A stretch of 64,000 nucleotides of DNA from Pelobacter sp. UBA6093 (GTDB lineage Bacteria; Desulfobacterota; Desulfuromonadia; Desulfuromonadales; Syntrophotaleaceae), in NCBI GenBank assembly GCA_002435955.1, contig DIWZ01000006.1, positions 136,027 through 200,026 on the forward strand, written 5' to 3'. Below, piece after piece: positions 17,844 through 26,060 of this stretch. The number at the start of each line of letters is the position of its first letter. The first letter of the stretch is position 1. The notes beneath the pieces are model-generated. The model did no database searches. It was not told the DNA's origin and was given only the letters and a program-made list of their open reading frames with translations. The position numbers and the translations under genes were made by a program.

Positions 17844-19268
17844 TCAAAAGTAAATGTCGCGTGCATCGCGATGTTTGATTTCTTCCAACTGTTTGAGGGT
17901 CCGATTTTTCATTTCCCCCTCTTCCATCTTGGCAAGCTCTTCTGCAATCAGCTTTTCTCCCACCGCACGTGTCTCTTCCGAAGCGTAATCGACCAGGTAC
18001 TCCTCAAGGGTCAAAAGTGCATTGGGGGTACAGTAGCGTTTTATGAATCCGGGGATACTGAACTCCATGAAATGTTCACCGGTACGGCCACTGCGGTAGC
18101 AGGAGGTGCAGAAGCTGGGTACATAACCGTCGCTCATAAGCTGACACATGACTTCATCAAGAGAGCGGACATCCCCCAAACTGAATTGCTCGCGCTCCAT
18201 AACCTGGGCGTCGCCGGCTTCGGTATAGCCCCCCAGCTCAATGCGGCTTCCGGCATCGATCTGCGAAACGCCAAACGACATGAGTTCCCTGCGAAGTTCC
18301 GGCTTTTCCCGTGCGGTGAGAATCAGCCCGGTGTAGGGCACGGCCAAGCGCAAAATTGCGATAACGCGCTTGAATTCTTCGTCGTCCACAAAGTAGCGCT
18401 CGTCAAAATCCACACCGGAGGCAGGCCGCAGGCGCGGAAAGCTTAGCGTATGCGGGCCGACGTTGTAGCGTTCCTGGAGGTGCAAGGCATGACGCACCAT
18501 GCCAAGCACTTCAAAGCGCCAGTCGTACAGTCCGAACAGGACGCCGATCCCGACATCGTCAACGCCGGCTTCAAAAGCACGGCTCAATCCGTCAAGGCGG
18601 TAAAGGTAGTCACCTTTTCTTGTATTGCCCGGGTGCATATCAGCATAGGTGGCATGGTGATAGGTTTCCATGAATATCTGATAGGTACCGATACCGGAAT
18701 CCTTGACTTTCTTATAACCTTCGATGTCCAGAGGGGCGGCATTGATGTTGACCCGGCGAATTTCACCGTTTCCTGACCGGACGGAATAGACGTTTTTCAC
18801 CGTATCGGCAATAAAATCGGCATCGTATTGCGGGTGTTCACCAAATACGAGAATCAAACGCTTATGCCCTTTGTCCTCAAGGGCAACGACCTGCTGACCG
18901 ATTTCATCGGGAGTAAGAGTGCGCCTTACCGCCTGAAAGTTGGAGCGTTTAAAGGCGCAATAGGTACAGTCGTTAATGCAGTCATTGCCGATATACAGGG
19001 GAGCAAACAATACGATACGATTGCCGTAAACAGTTTTCTTGAGTTGTCTGGCCGCCGCAAATATCTCTTGAAGCAACTCGGGATCATCGGTCAAAACCAG
19101 CTCAGCTGTTTCTTCGACGGTCAGGGCTTCTTTTGCCAGGCTTTTGGCGACGATTTCGCGTATCCGTGCGGCATCGGGCTTTTTACCGGCAAGAAGACCG
19201 TTCAGGTGCTTTTCATCGATAAAATCGACTGCATTTCTGCTGAGTTCCATGGATGGTAATGCGCACAT
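17844..19268 (-). CDS. hydG: [FeFe]-hydrogenase maturation radical-SAM tyrosine lyase HydG
   Basis: Cleaves tyrosine to give the CO and CN ligands of the H-cluster, as an Fe-cysteinate synthon. The 474-aa protein has the SAM-cluster motif CINDCTYCAFKRSN (CX3CX2C). The auxiliary-cluster motif near the C-terminus, CTSCYRSGRTGE followed 22 residues later by a third Cys (KRYC), separates HydG from ThiH. The ATG at 19268 (MCALPSMELSRN) follows GAGGG and the hydE stop; upstream codons in the same frame overlap hydE and are not supported. Confidence 0.96.
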   Translation of the reverse strand: MCALPSMELSRNAVDFIDEKHLNGLLAGKKPDAARIREIVAKSLAKEALTVEETAELVLTDDPELLQEIFAAARQLKKTVYGNRIVLFAPLYIGNDCINDCTYCAFKRSNFQAVRRTLTPDEIGQQVVALEDKGHKRLILVFGEHPQYDADFIADTVKNVYSVRSGNGEIRRVNINAAPLDIEGYKKVKDSGIGTYQIFMETYHHATYADMHPGNTRKGDYLYRLDGLSRAFEAGVDDVGIGVLFGLYDWRFEVLGMVRHALHLQERYNVGPHTLSFPRLRPASGVDFDERYFVDDEEFKRVIAILRLAVPYTGLILTAREKPELRRELMSFGVSQIDAGSRIELGGYTEAGDAQVMEREQFSLGDVRSLDEVMCQLMSDGYVPSFCTSCYRSGRTGEHFMEFSIPGFIKRYCTPNALLTLEEYLVDYASEETRAVGEKLIAEELAKMEEGEMKNRTLKQLEEIKHRDARDIYF

Positions 19269-19272
19269 GATA

Positions 19273-20343
19273 TCAACCCTCTTTCCGGATAGTTGCTGTT
19301 TTATTTTGAAGATGATGGGGCGAATCACCGCGGCCTTGGCCAAGACTTCTCCCCAGATGCTCTATCTGTCTGAACGCGGCATCCCTGCTTTCTTCAGCGG
19401 TTTCAGTTGAAGCCGCTTTACTGGGATAGATCTCATACAATTGACGATATTTCAAGGGTGTCAGGTTCGGCATGACAACGTTGGCACCCCAGCAAAGCCC
19501 CATTTCACGGCCTGCCTTGCGGTCCAGCGTTGCCAACGCGGTGGTGCTGGGGATATTGGCGCCAGGACAGACAATGCGCGCCAAGGCAATAACTCGCAGA
19601 CCCATTTCAAGGGTGCCGGGTACCTGTTCATCCCCCTCCTGCCCCCCCTGCTGCGCTCCCAACGGGGTCTGCGGATGGGGAATGTAAGGGCCAACGCCGA
19701 TCATGTCAAGTTCGAGTTCTGCAAACAATGCGATGTCGCGTGCCAAATCCTCGTAGGTCTGTCCGGGCACGCCGATCATCACACCACTGCCGGTTTCGTA
19801 GCCGATGGACTGCAGGGTTTTTAACATCGAAATACGATCACAACCTGCATGCCCATCCAGCGGAGGGTGGATGCGATCGAACAGTTCCCGGTTGGATGTT
19901 TCAAATCGCAACAGATAACGGTCGGCGCCAGCTTCACGCCAGGCAAGCCATTCAGATGGCTCTCGTTCGCCGAGGCTGAGAGTAATGGCAAGTTTGGTCT
20001 CAGCCTTGATGAGGGTAATCAAGTCGGAAATAAAATCCTTGGTCAACCCGGGGTCCTCGCCACCTTGCAAAACCAGAGATCCAAAGCCAAAATCTGCAGC
20101 CTTGTGGGCACACTCTAGGACTTCCGGGGCGGTAATGCGATAACGAGCAATGGAATGATTGTCGCGCCTGATGCCGCAGTACAAACAATTGCGAGCGCAG
20201 ATATTGGAGAGTTCGACCAATCCCCGCAAATGAACGGCATCCCCAACGTGTTCCCGCCGAACCTGGTCGGCCCGCTCTTTAAGTGAATCCAGATTGGGCC
20301 CGGACGGACACTTCAGCCAATGTACGATGTCTTGATGATCCAT
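19273..20343 (-). CDS. hydE: [FeFe]-hydrogenase maturation radical-SAM protein HydE
   Basis: Radical-SAM enzyme acting on the HydG product during H-cluster assembly. The 356-aa protein has the motif ICARNCLYCGIRRDN (CX3CX2C) and the BioB-like barrel segments LQGGEDPG and GVMIGVPGQTYEDLA. The ATG at 20343 is first in its operon, with a GGTGG-like site upstream. An FNR-type box lies about 90 bp upstream. Order hydE-hydG-aspA-hydF, with gaps of 4 and 1 bp and a 4-bp overlap, indicates a single operon facing away from the structural genes' terminator. Confidence 0.95.
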   Translation of the reverse strand: MDHQDIVHWLKCPSGPNLDSLKERADQVRREHVGDAVHLRGLVELSNICARNCLYCGIRRDNHSIARYRITAPEVLECAHKAADFGFGSLVLQGGEDPGLTKDFISDLITLIKAETKLAITLSLGEREPSEWLAWREAGADRYLLRFETSNRELFDRIHPPLDGHAGCDRISMLKTLQSIGYETGSGVMIGVPGQTYEDLARDIALFAELELDMIGVGPYIPHPQTPLGAQQGGQEGDEQVPGTLEMGLRVIALARIVCPGANIPSTTALATLDRKAGREMGLCWGANVVMPNLTPLKYRQLYEIYPSKAASTETAEESRDAAFRQIEHLGRSLGQGRGDSPHHLQNKTATIRKEG

Positions 20344-20396
20344 ATTTTATATCCACCCCGAATAATGATGTGAACTTGATACCAATGTCAGGATGC

Positions 20397-20439
20397 ATAG
20401 TAATGAATAAAACAAGAATATTCTTTGATTTAGATCAAA
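20397..20439 (-). promoter_or_regulatory. FNR/CRP-family box and promoter of hydE-hydG-aspA-hydF
   Basis: TTTGATTTAGATCAAA at 20424-20439 contains a perfect TTGAT-N4-ATCAA palindrome, the FNR consensus. On the minus strand a TACTAT -10 hexamer lies at 20397-20402, so with a start near 20390 the box is centred at about -41.5, the usual position for class II activation by FNR. This suggests anaerobic induction of the maturation operon. A related CRP/FNR-family protein could bind instead. Confidence 0.7.
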
Positions 20440-20463
20440 TTTGTGGATTTTGGTGGTGTAGAT

Positions 20464-20496
20464 AAAAAGGCCGGATGCAAAGCATCCGGCCTTTTT
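20464..20496 (-). terminator. Terminator of the hydrogenase structural operon
   Basis: A perfect 15-bp stem (AAAAAGGCCGGATGC with its complement, three-base loop) with A/T-rich outer ends makes a good intrinsic terminator. It lies 27 bp beyond the hydA stop and can work in both directions. It separates the structural operon from hydE. Confidence 0.9.
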
Positions 20497-20522
20497 ATTG
20501 TGCCTGGAAGGATAAATCCTTC

Positions 20523-22280
20523 TTACAGCTGATGACGCTTGAAGTAGTGCGTATGGAGCAGGTGATGTGCTTTTTCGCTAAGCGGTTTGCCCAGGAATTT
20601 CTCGTACAGTTCGATGATGTACGGGTTTTCGTGGGACTTACGGAATTCTTTACCAGCGTCTTCGTTATACAGAACTTTATTACGCTTGGCGAGGAGTTCC
20701 ATATCGCCATGGTGGTAAGGCTGACCGCCACCACCGATGCAGCCGCCGGGGCAGGCCATGATTTCAATAACATGGAACTGCTTTTCGCCGCTCTGAACCA
20801 TTTCGAGCAGTTTGCGGGCGTTTCCAAGACCGCTGGCCACACCAACATTCAGAGTGTGAGGACCGACCTGGATTTCAGCAGTCTTCACGCCGGTCAGGGT
20901 ACGTACTGCTTCGAATTCGACTGCAGGCAGGGTTTCACCGGTAGCCAGTTCGTATGCGGTACGAAGGGCCGCTTCCATAACACCGCCGCTGTTGCCGAAG
21001 ATCGGAGCAGCACCGGTCGAAGCACCGAGAGGATTGTCGAAATCTTCGTCGGGCAGTTTAGCGAAGTCGATGTTCATGCGCTTGATCAAGCGGCCCAGCT
21101 CGCGAGTCGAGATAACGATGTCGACGTCGGGGTTGCCATTAACGGCAAACTCAGGACGGGAGCATTCGTACTTCTTGGCGAGGCAAGGCATGACCGAAAC
21201 GACAACCATTTTTTCGCGAGGAATGCCAAGAATTTCAGCATAGTAGCTCTTGGCGATGGCACCAAACATCTGCTGGGGCGATTTGGCTGTGGAGGGAACG
21301 TCGAGAAGATCAGGGAACTGATGCTCGAAGAACTTGACCCAACCAGGGCAGCAGGAGGTCATGATAGGCATTCTGACGTTCTTGTCGCCATCCAGGAATT
21401 TCTGAAGGCGATCGAGGAACTCGGAGCCTTCTTCCATGATGGTGAGGTCGGCGGCAAAATCGGTGTCGAACACGTGATCGAAACCGAGGCGACGCAGAGC
21501 GGCAACCATTTTACCCGTGAAGCTCTGACCGGCTTCCATGCCACAAGCTTCGCCAAGGGCAGCGCGAACGGCAGGAGCGGCCTGAACAACAGTCACCTTG
21601 TCAGGATCGGCGATGGCGTCGATAACTTTCCAGGTGTGGTCGTTTTCAACCAGAGCGCCTACGGGACAAACCTGGGTACACTGACCACAGTTGGTACAAG
21701 TGGTGTCGTACAGGTTCATTTCGAAAGCAGGAGCGACAACAGCATCAAAACCGCGGTTTACGCCCGACAGAACGCCGCAGGTCTGAACGTTGTTACACAT
21801 GGTTTCACAGCGACGGCACATGATACATTTATCCATATCGCGAATGATGGACGGGGAAACGTCCTGGCGATAAGTGGACATTGCACCGGTAATACCAACT
21901 TCGCGCATGCCGAAGTATTCGGCCAGGTCCTGCAGCTCACAGTTGCCGGATTTGGCGCAGACCAAACAGTCCTTGGGATGATCGGACAGGAACAGTTCGA
22001 GCACGGTGCGACGAGCATTGAGTACACGAATGGTATTGGTTTTAACAACCATGCCGTCCATGACCGGAGTGGCGCAAGCAGGAGCCAGGTTGCGACGGTT
22101 TTCAACCTCAACGACACAAATACGGCAAGATGCAACCATATTGTTAAACTTCAGTTCATCCATCTGCAGAAAACACAGGGTCGGGATGTGGACATTCAGC
22201 TTTTTGGCCGCGTCCAGTATCGTGCTACCCGCAGGCACCTGAGTAGTTTTACCGTCGATGGTTATATTCATCATAGACAT
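20523..22280 (-). CDS. hydA: [FeFe] hydrogenase catalytic subunit
   Basis: Catalytic subunit of a soluble multimeric [FeFe] hydrogenase. The 585-aa protein has, in order: an N-terminal [2Fe-2S] domain (Cys 36, 52, 55, 69); a His-ligated [4Fe-4S] site (DHPKDCLVCAKSGNC); two [4Fe-4S] clusters (CIMCRRCETMC, CTNCGQCTQVCP); and the three H-cluster motifs TSCCPGWV (about 308), PCLAKKYE (about 363) and MACPGGCIGGGGQP (about 507). All H-cluster ligands are present. The domain order matches group A3 NAD-linked, often bifurcating, enzymes. It is last in a four-gene operon; GGAG precedes the ATG. Confidence 0.96.
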   Translation of the reverse strand: MSMMNITIDGKTTQVPAGSTILDAAKKLNVHIPTLCFLQMDELKFNNMVASCRICVVEVENRRNLAPACATPVMDGMVVKTNTIRVLNARRTVLELFLSDHPKDCLVCAKSGNCELQDLAEYFGMREVGITGAMSTYRQDVSPSIIRDMDKCIMCRRCETMCNNVQTCGVLSGVNRGFDAVVAPAFEMNLYDTTCTNCGQCTQVCPVGALVENDHTWKVIDAIADPDKVTVVQAAPAVRAALGEACGMEAGQSFTGKMVAALRRLGFDHVFDTDFAADLTIMEEGSEFLDRLQKFLDGDKNVRMPIMTSCCPGWVKFFEHQFPDLLDVPSTAKSPQQMFGAIAKSYYAEILGIPREKMVVVSVMPCLAKKYECSRPEFAVNGNPDVDIVISTRELGRLIKRMNIDFAKLPDEDFDNPLGASTGAAPIFGNSGGVMEAALRTAYELATGETLPAVEFEAVRTLTGVKTAEIQVGPHTLNVGVASGLGNARKLLEMVQSGEKQFHVIEIMACPGGCIGGGGQPYHHGDMELLAKRNKVLYNEDAGKEFRKSHENPYIIELYEKFLGKPLSEKAHHLLHTHYFKRHQL

Positions 22281-22298
22281 CTGGAATGTCTCCTTTCA

Positions 22299-23765
22299 TT
22301 ACTGTTTGATGATGGCGTCGAATTTACACTTGTCCAGACATGCGCCGCACTTGATACAGGCGGCCTGATCAATGACATGGACTTCCTTGGGCTTGCCGCT
22401 GATGCAGTTAACCGGGCAAACCCTGGCGCACAGGGTGCAACCCACGCACTTTTCATCCACAACGGTAAACTCAAGCAGATCGGCGCAGACACCAGCAGGA
22501 CACTTCTTGTCGATGACGTGCGCGCGGTATTCATCTTCGAAAACGCGCATGGTCGACAGGACCGGGTTGGGCATGGTCTGCCCCAGACCACACAGCGCGG
22601 TGTCCTTGATGTTATCGGACAGACTGCGCAGTTTGTCCAGGTCGGCTTCGGTACCCTGGCCGATGGTGATTTTGTCCAGCAGCTCGTACAGACGCTTGGA
22701 ACCGATGCGGCAGGGAGTACATTTGCCGCAGGTTTCGTCCATGGTGAAATCGAGGAAGAATTTGGCAACCGACACCATGCAGTCGTCTTCGTCCATGACG
22801 ATCATGCCGCCAGAACCCATCATCGACTGACGGGCCACCAGGTTTTCGTAGTCGATGGGAGCGTCCAGGTCCTTGTAGGTCAGAGCGCCGCCGGAGGGAC
22901 CGCCGGTCTGTACGGCTTTGAATTCCTTGCCGCCGGGGATGCCGCCACCGACATCGTAGATGACGGTTTTCAAGGAGGTACCCATGGGAACTTCGATCAG
23001 ACCAACGTTGTTGATCTTGCCACAGATACAGAAAACCTTGGTGCCCTTGGAGGTCTCGGTACCGATGCCACTGAACCAGTCCGCGCCCTTCATGATGATG
23101 GCGGGGATATTGGCCAGGGTCTCAACGTTGTTGACGATGGTCGGCTTGTCCCAGTAACCGGCTTCGGCAGGGAAAGGGGGCTTGGTGTAGGGCTCGCCGC
23201 GGTTACCTTCCATGGAGGCGATCAGAGCGGTTTCCTCACCACAGACGAAAGCGCCGGCGCCGTATTTCAGTTCGATATCAAAGCTGAAGTCGGTGCCCAT
23301 GATGTTGTCGCCCAGAAGACCCATGTCTTTGGCCTGCTGGATGGCCAATTTCAGACGGGCGATGGCAAGCGGGTACTCGGCACGAATGTAGATGGTGCCT
23401 TTGTTGCCGCCGATGGCGTAGCCGCCGATGGCCATGGCTTCCAGCACGTTGTGCGGGTCGCCTTCGAGTACTGCGCGGTCCATGAACGCGCCCGGATCGC
23501 CTTCGTCGGCGTTACAGACGACGTACTTGGTGTCGGATGCGTACTTGGCAGCGAAGCCCCATTTGACGCCGGTGGGGAAACCTGCGCCGCCGCGACCGCG
23601 CAAACCGCTGTTTTTCATAAGATCGATCACGTCGGCCGGCTTCATTTCGGCCAGGCATTTACCCAGTGCCTGGTAGCCGCCAACGGCAATATAGGATTCA
23701 ACGGATTCGGGATCGATGAACCCGGTGTTCCGAGTGGCTATTCTGAGCTGATTTTTGTCCACCAT
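22299..23765 (-). CDS. NAD-linked hydrogenase, NuoF-like flavoprotein subunit
   Basis: FMN- and NAD-binding subunit (HydB type) that exchanges electrons with HydA. The 488-aa protein has the Gly-rich nucleotide motif GLRGRGGAGFPTGVKWGF, VVCNADEGDPGAF, FVCGEETALIASMEGNRGEP, the [4Fe-4S] site CGKCTPCRIG, and two C-terminal ferredoxin clusters (CVGCTLCARVCPVNC and CIKCGACLDKCK). The N-terminal thioredoxin-like [2Fe-2S] domain found fused in many HydB proteins is absent; the next gene upstream probably encodes it. It lies 18 bp upstream of hydA. Confidence 0.94.
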   Translation of the reverse strand: MVDKNQLRIATRNTGFIDPESVESYIAVGGYQALGKCLAEMKPADVIDLMKNSGLRGRGGAGFPTGVKWGFAAKYASDTKYVVCNADEGDPGAFMDRAVLEGDPHNVLEAMAIGGYAIGGNKGTIYIRAEYPLAIARLKLAIQQAKDMGLLGDNIMGTDFSFDIELKYGAGAFVCGEETALIASMEGNRGEPYTKPPFPAEAGYWDKPTIVNNVETLANIPAIIMKGADWFSGIGTETSKGTKVFCICGKINNVGLIEVPMGTSLKTVIYDVGGGIPGGKEFKAVQTGGPSGGALTYKDLDAPIDYENLVARQSMMGSGGMIVMDEDDCMVSVAKFFLDFTMDETCGKCTPCRIGSKRLYELLDKITIGQGTEADLDKLRSLSDNIKDTALCGLGQTMPNPVLSTMRVFEDEYRAHVIDKKCPAGVCADLLEFTVVDEKCVGCTLCARVCPVNCISGKPKEVHVIDQAACIKCGACLDKCKFDAIIKQ

Positions 23766-23783
23766 AGCTATGTTCTCCTTGTA

Positions 23784-24167
23784 TTAAAAAACAATGCGCT
23801 CGTAGCTGGCCGGAATGACGCCGTCGACCAGTTCGCCGCTCTTGATGTACTTGCTCACCAGTTCCTTGGCCTTGTCACCCTTGATGTAACCGAACACAAC
23901 CGGCTCTTTGCCGGGCAGGGTGATTTCGACAGTGGGCTCGGCGAAACAGTACGTCATGCAGCCGGACATGGTGAATTCGACGTTGTTGATGCCGAGGGCG
24001 GCAGCTTCCTGCTTCATAGCTTCCATGACTTCCTTACCGCCGGAAGCGATGCCACAAGTTGCAAGAGATACGTTCACTATGACTTTTTCGTTTTTGGTTT
24101 TGGCGGCAGCGGCTTGCAGCTCGTCACGCTTTTTCTGCAGTTCCGCCAGAGAATTTATCTTGGCCAT
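23784..24167 (-). CDS. Thioredoxin-like [2Fe-2S] ferredoxin subunit of the hydrogenase
   Basis: A 127-aa protein with a short N-terminal helix rich in Lys/Glu, followed by a thioredoxin-like [2Fe-2S] fold: VNVSLATCGIASGGKEVM and MSGCMTYCFAEPTVEI hold the expected four cysteines. This corresponds to the N-terminal domain of fused HydB/NuoF-type hydrogenase subunits, here as a separate gene. It lies 18 bp upstream of the NuoF-like gene and 19 bp downstream of the NuoE-like gene. It probably shuttles electrons within the complex. Confidence 0.88.
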   Translation of the reverse strand: MAKINSLAELQKKRDELQAAAAKTKNEKVIVNVSLATCGIASGGKEVMEAMKQEAAALGINNVEFTMSGCMTYCFAEPTVEITLPGKEPVVFGYIKGDKAKELVSKYIKSGELVDGVIPASYERIVF

Positions 24168-24186
24168 ATCGTGTCATCTCCCCGTA

Positions 24187-24786
24187 TTAAGCAAAATCAG
24201 AAATAATGTCTTTAACCTGGTCGGCCGTAACATTGGCATAAACCTTCTCACCTACCAGTACAACCGGAGCAAGGGCGCAAGCACCAACGCAACGCAGACA
24301 GTCGATGGAGAACTTGCCATCCTTGGTCACTTCGCTAATTTCGACACCGAGTTGCTGTTTGAGGGAGTGAACGACCTTGTCGGCGCCCTTAACAAAGCAT
24401 GCCGTACCCATACAGACAGAGATGGGATGCTTGCCCTTCGGTATCATGGTGAAAAATGTGTAAAAACTCACGACACCATAAACTTTGGCCAGGGACTCAT
24501 CCATCTGGTCCGCAACGAACTCCTGTACTTCCCTGGGCAGGTAACCGAACAAGCTCTGAGCTTTGTGCAGAACCGTTACCAGGTGCCCTTCCTTGGTTGG
24601 CAGCGTCGTTACGAACTCGGCCAACTGCTGATACAGCGTGGCCGGCAACGTGGCACGATCTGGAATCCTACATTCCCCGGTTTTTTGACATGTTGACGTT
24701 TGCATACTGTTCTTCCTCTCCTTTTGATTCGCCAAATCGGAATTTGGCTTTGGTTTACGAAAGAAACTTAAAATCTTATTCAGCAT
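24187..24786 (-). CDS. NAD-linked hydrogenase, NuoE-like [2Fe-2S] subunit
   Basis: NuoE/HydC-type subunit, 199 aa. The fold signature includes LPREVQEFVADQM, VYGVVSFYTFFTMIPKGKH and the cluster cysteines in VCMGTACFVKG and CLRCVGACALAP. Two starts are plausible: the ATG at 24786 with AGGAGG, giving a basic extension (MLNKILSFFRKPKP), and the ATG at 24705 (MQTSTCQK) with GGAGAGGAAG. I list the longer. First gene of the structural operon NuoE-like, [2Fe-2S], NuoF-like, HydA. Confidence 0.93.
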   Translation of the reverse strand: MLNKILSFFRKPKPNSDLANQKERKNSMQTSTCQKTGECRIPDRATLPATLYQQLAEFVTTLPTKEGHLVTVLHKAQSLFGYLPREVQEFVADQMDESLAKVYGVVSFYTFFTMIPKGKHPISVCMGTACFVKGADKVVHSLKQQLGVEISEVTKDGKFSIDCLRCVGACALAPVVLVGEKVYANVTADQVKDIISDFA

Positions 24787-24942
24787 TGGCGCCTCCTGTT
24801 ATCAAAAAAACGCAATTTGGAATATAGCAGCGGAAAACAGCGGAAAACGGTTTTTTTAGCCAAAGCAGTATTTCCCGCGCCAATCACAGTCAGCCGCCTG
24901 AACCCGTCTCAGCCCCTGAGGAGCGCATCTCGAATCTCTGCC

Positions 24943-24972
24943 AATAAACCATATAATCAGTGGTACTGTCAA
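24943..24972 (-). promoter_or_regulatory. Possible promoter of the hydrogenase structural operon
   Basis: On the minus strand a consensus TTGACA (24967-24972) is followed after 17-18 bp by a weak -10 (GTTTAT/TTTATT, about 24943-24949). It would give a leader of about 150 nt. The -10 is poor and no FNR-type box is visible here. Confidence 0.35.
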
Positions 24973-25562
24973 TGGCATAACTGTATAATTTTAAAACACT
25001 TTTTAATGCCAACTGAGGACGACCCGCGTATCAACTCGGAACAGATTGCGCAAGAGTGATAAAAATCCGTTGTCAAGGCTTGCAATGGCCAGGAAAACCG
25101 GACCTTGCACTCGGGATAATGGGTGTAAAGGTTAATTTCAGAAGCATGTATAGGGGAAAGTGTGCCCCGGAGAAGAAAGCTGAGAGTTAAACGGAACAGC
25201 GGTTCTCCGGATGGGAGGGTCCTCGATATTTGAATGTTGGGGCGACCAATATTCATGGAGGGCTATTTTAATTCAGATTAAGAGGTTCGAGGTACCTGTA
25301 ATGGGGTGCGGCAACCCCCCAAAATCGGTCGTATATAACCATTTTTTACCTGATTGGTCAATACCATAATTAGCATCCCAAAATGTTTCAAATAGTATCA
25401 TTATCTATACGGATAATGTAACGCAATGAGACACCGTAGCGATCCTGAGGATTCTTCAACCCCTCCATGCTCAATTAATTTAAAATACTAAAAATTCAAA
25501 ACTGTTTGTTTTTTAAACCCGATTATTGGTATACTTCTCGGCTTGTGTCTTGAATTAATAAA

Positions 25563-25690
25563 GATGGCGTCGCAAAAAGTCCGCCCTCCGGCGTTACGGC
25601 GTTTTTTCAGGACCTCGACATACTATATGTATGCCTTCGCCCCTGAAAAACCACCAAGCCTTGTAGGGCGAAATTTTTGCTTAGCCATCC
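25563..25690. mobile_element. 128-bp imperfect palindromic element (MITE-like)
   Basis: GATGGCGTCGCAAAAAGTCC at the left end pairs imperfectly with GCGAAATTTTTGCTTAGCCATC at the right end, and pairing continues inward (GGCGTTTTTTCAGG against CCTGAAAAACCACC) to a central CATACTATATGTATG. It encodes nothing and lies between a possible yhbY promoter and the gene. Part of the left end recurs at 48080-48096. I recall similar palindromes from Geobacter-type genomes; this was not checked. Confidence 0.75.
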
Positions 25691-25733
25691 TATGAGTTTT
25701 TGCTAGGGCATTAATAAAAGGAGCTTTACAGAT

Positions 25734-26045
25734 ATGAATATGAAGAAAGATAACGTTTCACTTACCGGAAGGCAGGTCCGGCATCTGCGGGCTCTGGGGC
25801 ATCACTTGAAGGCTGTTGTGTTGGTAGGCAAGGAGGGCATCACCCCTGCCCTGGTAAGCACTGTCGACGAGTGCCTGGCGAACCATGAACTGCTTAAGAT
25901 TAAATTACTGGAAAATTGCCCCGAGGACCGCAGGGCAGCCGCATACGAAATTGCGAAACAAACGCGCTCCCATGTGGCGCAGGTCGTTGGCAGAACCATT
26001 CTTCTCTATCGCAAGGCGGAGAACCCGGAAATTATTCTGCCCTGA
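25734..26045 (+). CDS. yhbY: YhbY/CRM-domain RNA-binding protein
   Basis: Small ribosome-associated RNA-binding protein (CRM domain), 103 aa. It shows the family pattern LTGRQVRHLRALGHHLKAVVLVGKEG, the GxxG-like VGKEG turn and the ending HVAQVVGRTILLYRKA. Members associate with pre-50S particles. The ATG at 25734 follows AAAGGAG. It converges with dgt, leaving only 15 bp between stops and no obvious terminator. Confidence 0.93.
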   Translation: MNMKKDNVSLTGRQVRHLRALGHHLKAVVLVGKEGITPALVSTVDECLANHELLKIKLLENCPEDRRAAAYEIAKQTRSHVAQVVGRTILLYRKAENPEIILP

Positions 26046-26060
26046 AACGCTCCCGGCAAA

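Larger units (their letters stand above)
24787..25733. other. Long intergenic region between the hydrogenase operon and yhbY
   Basis: About 950 bp without a supportable gene. The left end carries the leader and possible promoter of the hydrogenase operon. The middle (25000-25500) is AT-rich with small hairpins such as GGGGT/ACCCC near 25302-25317. The right end contains a 128-bp imperfect palindrome (25563-25690). Frames of 80-95 codons exist but lack ribosome sites and family-like sequence. I saw no tRNA or known riboswitch. Confidence 0.6.

Noticed and set aside
20475..24206. A 1,243-codon open frame on the plus strand across the hydrogenase operon
   Set aside because: It is exactly antisense to four genes with complete Fe-S and H-cluster motifs. 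The frame is open because of their codon use, and its translation resembles no protein family.
24817..25256. Short frames (80-95 codons) in the gap left of yhbY
   Set aside because: No ribosome sites, overlapping each other on opposite strands, low-quality composition.
24787..25733. A cyclic-di-GMP (GEMM) or other known riboswitch, which would be expected in this group
   Set aside because: I looked for the conserved GEMM core and found nothing convincing here or in the other large gaps.
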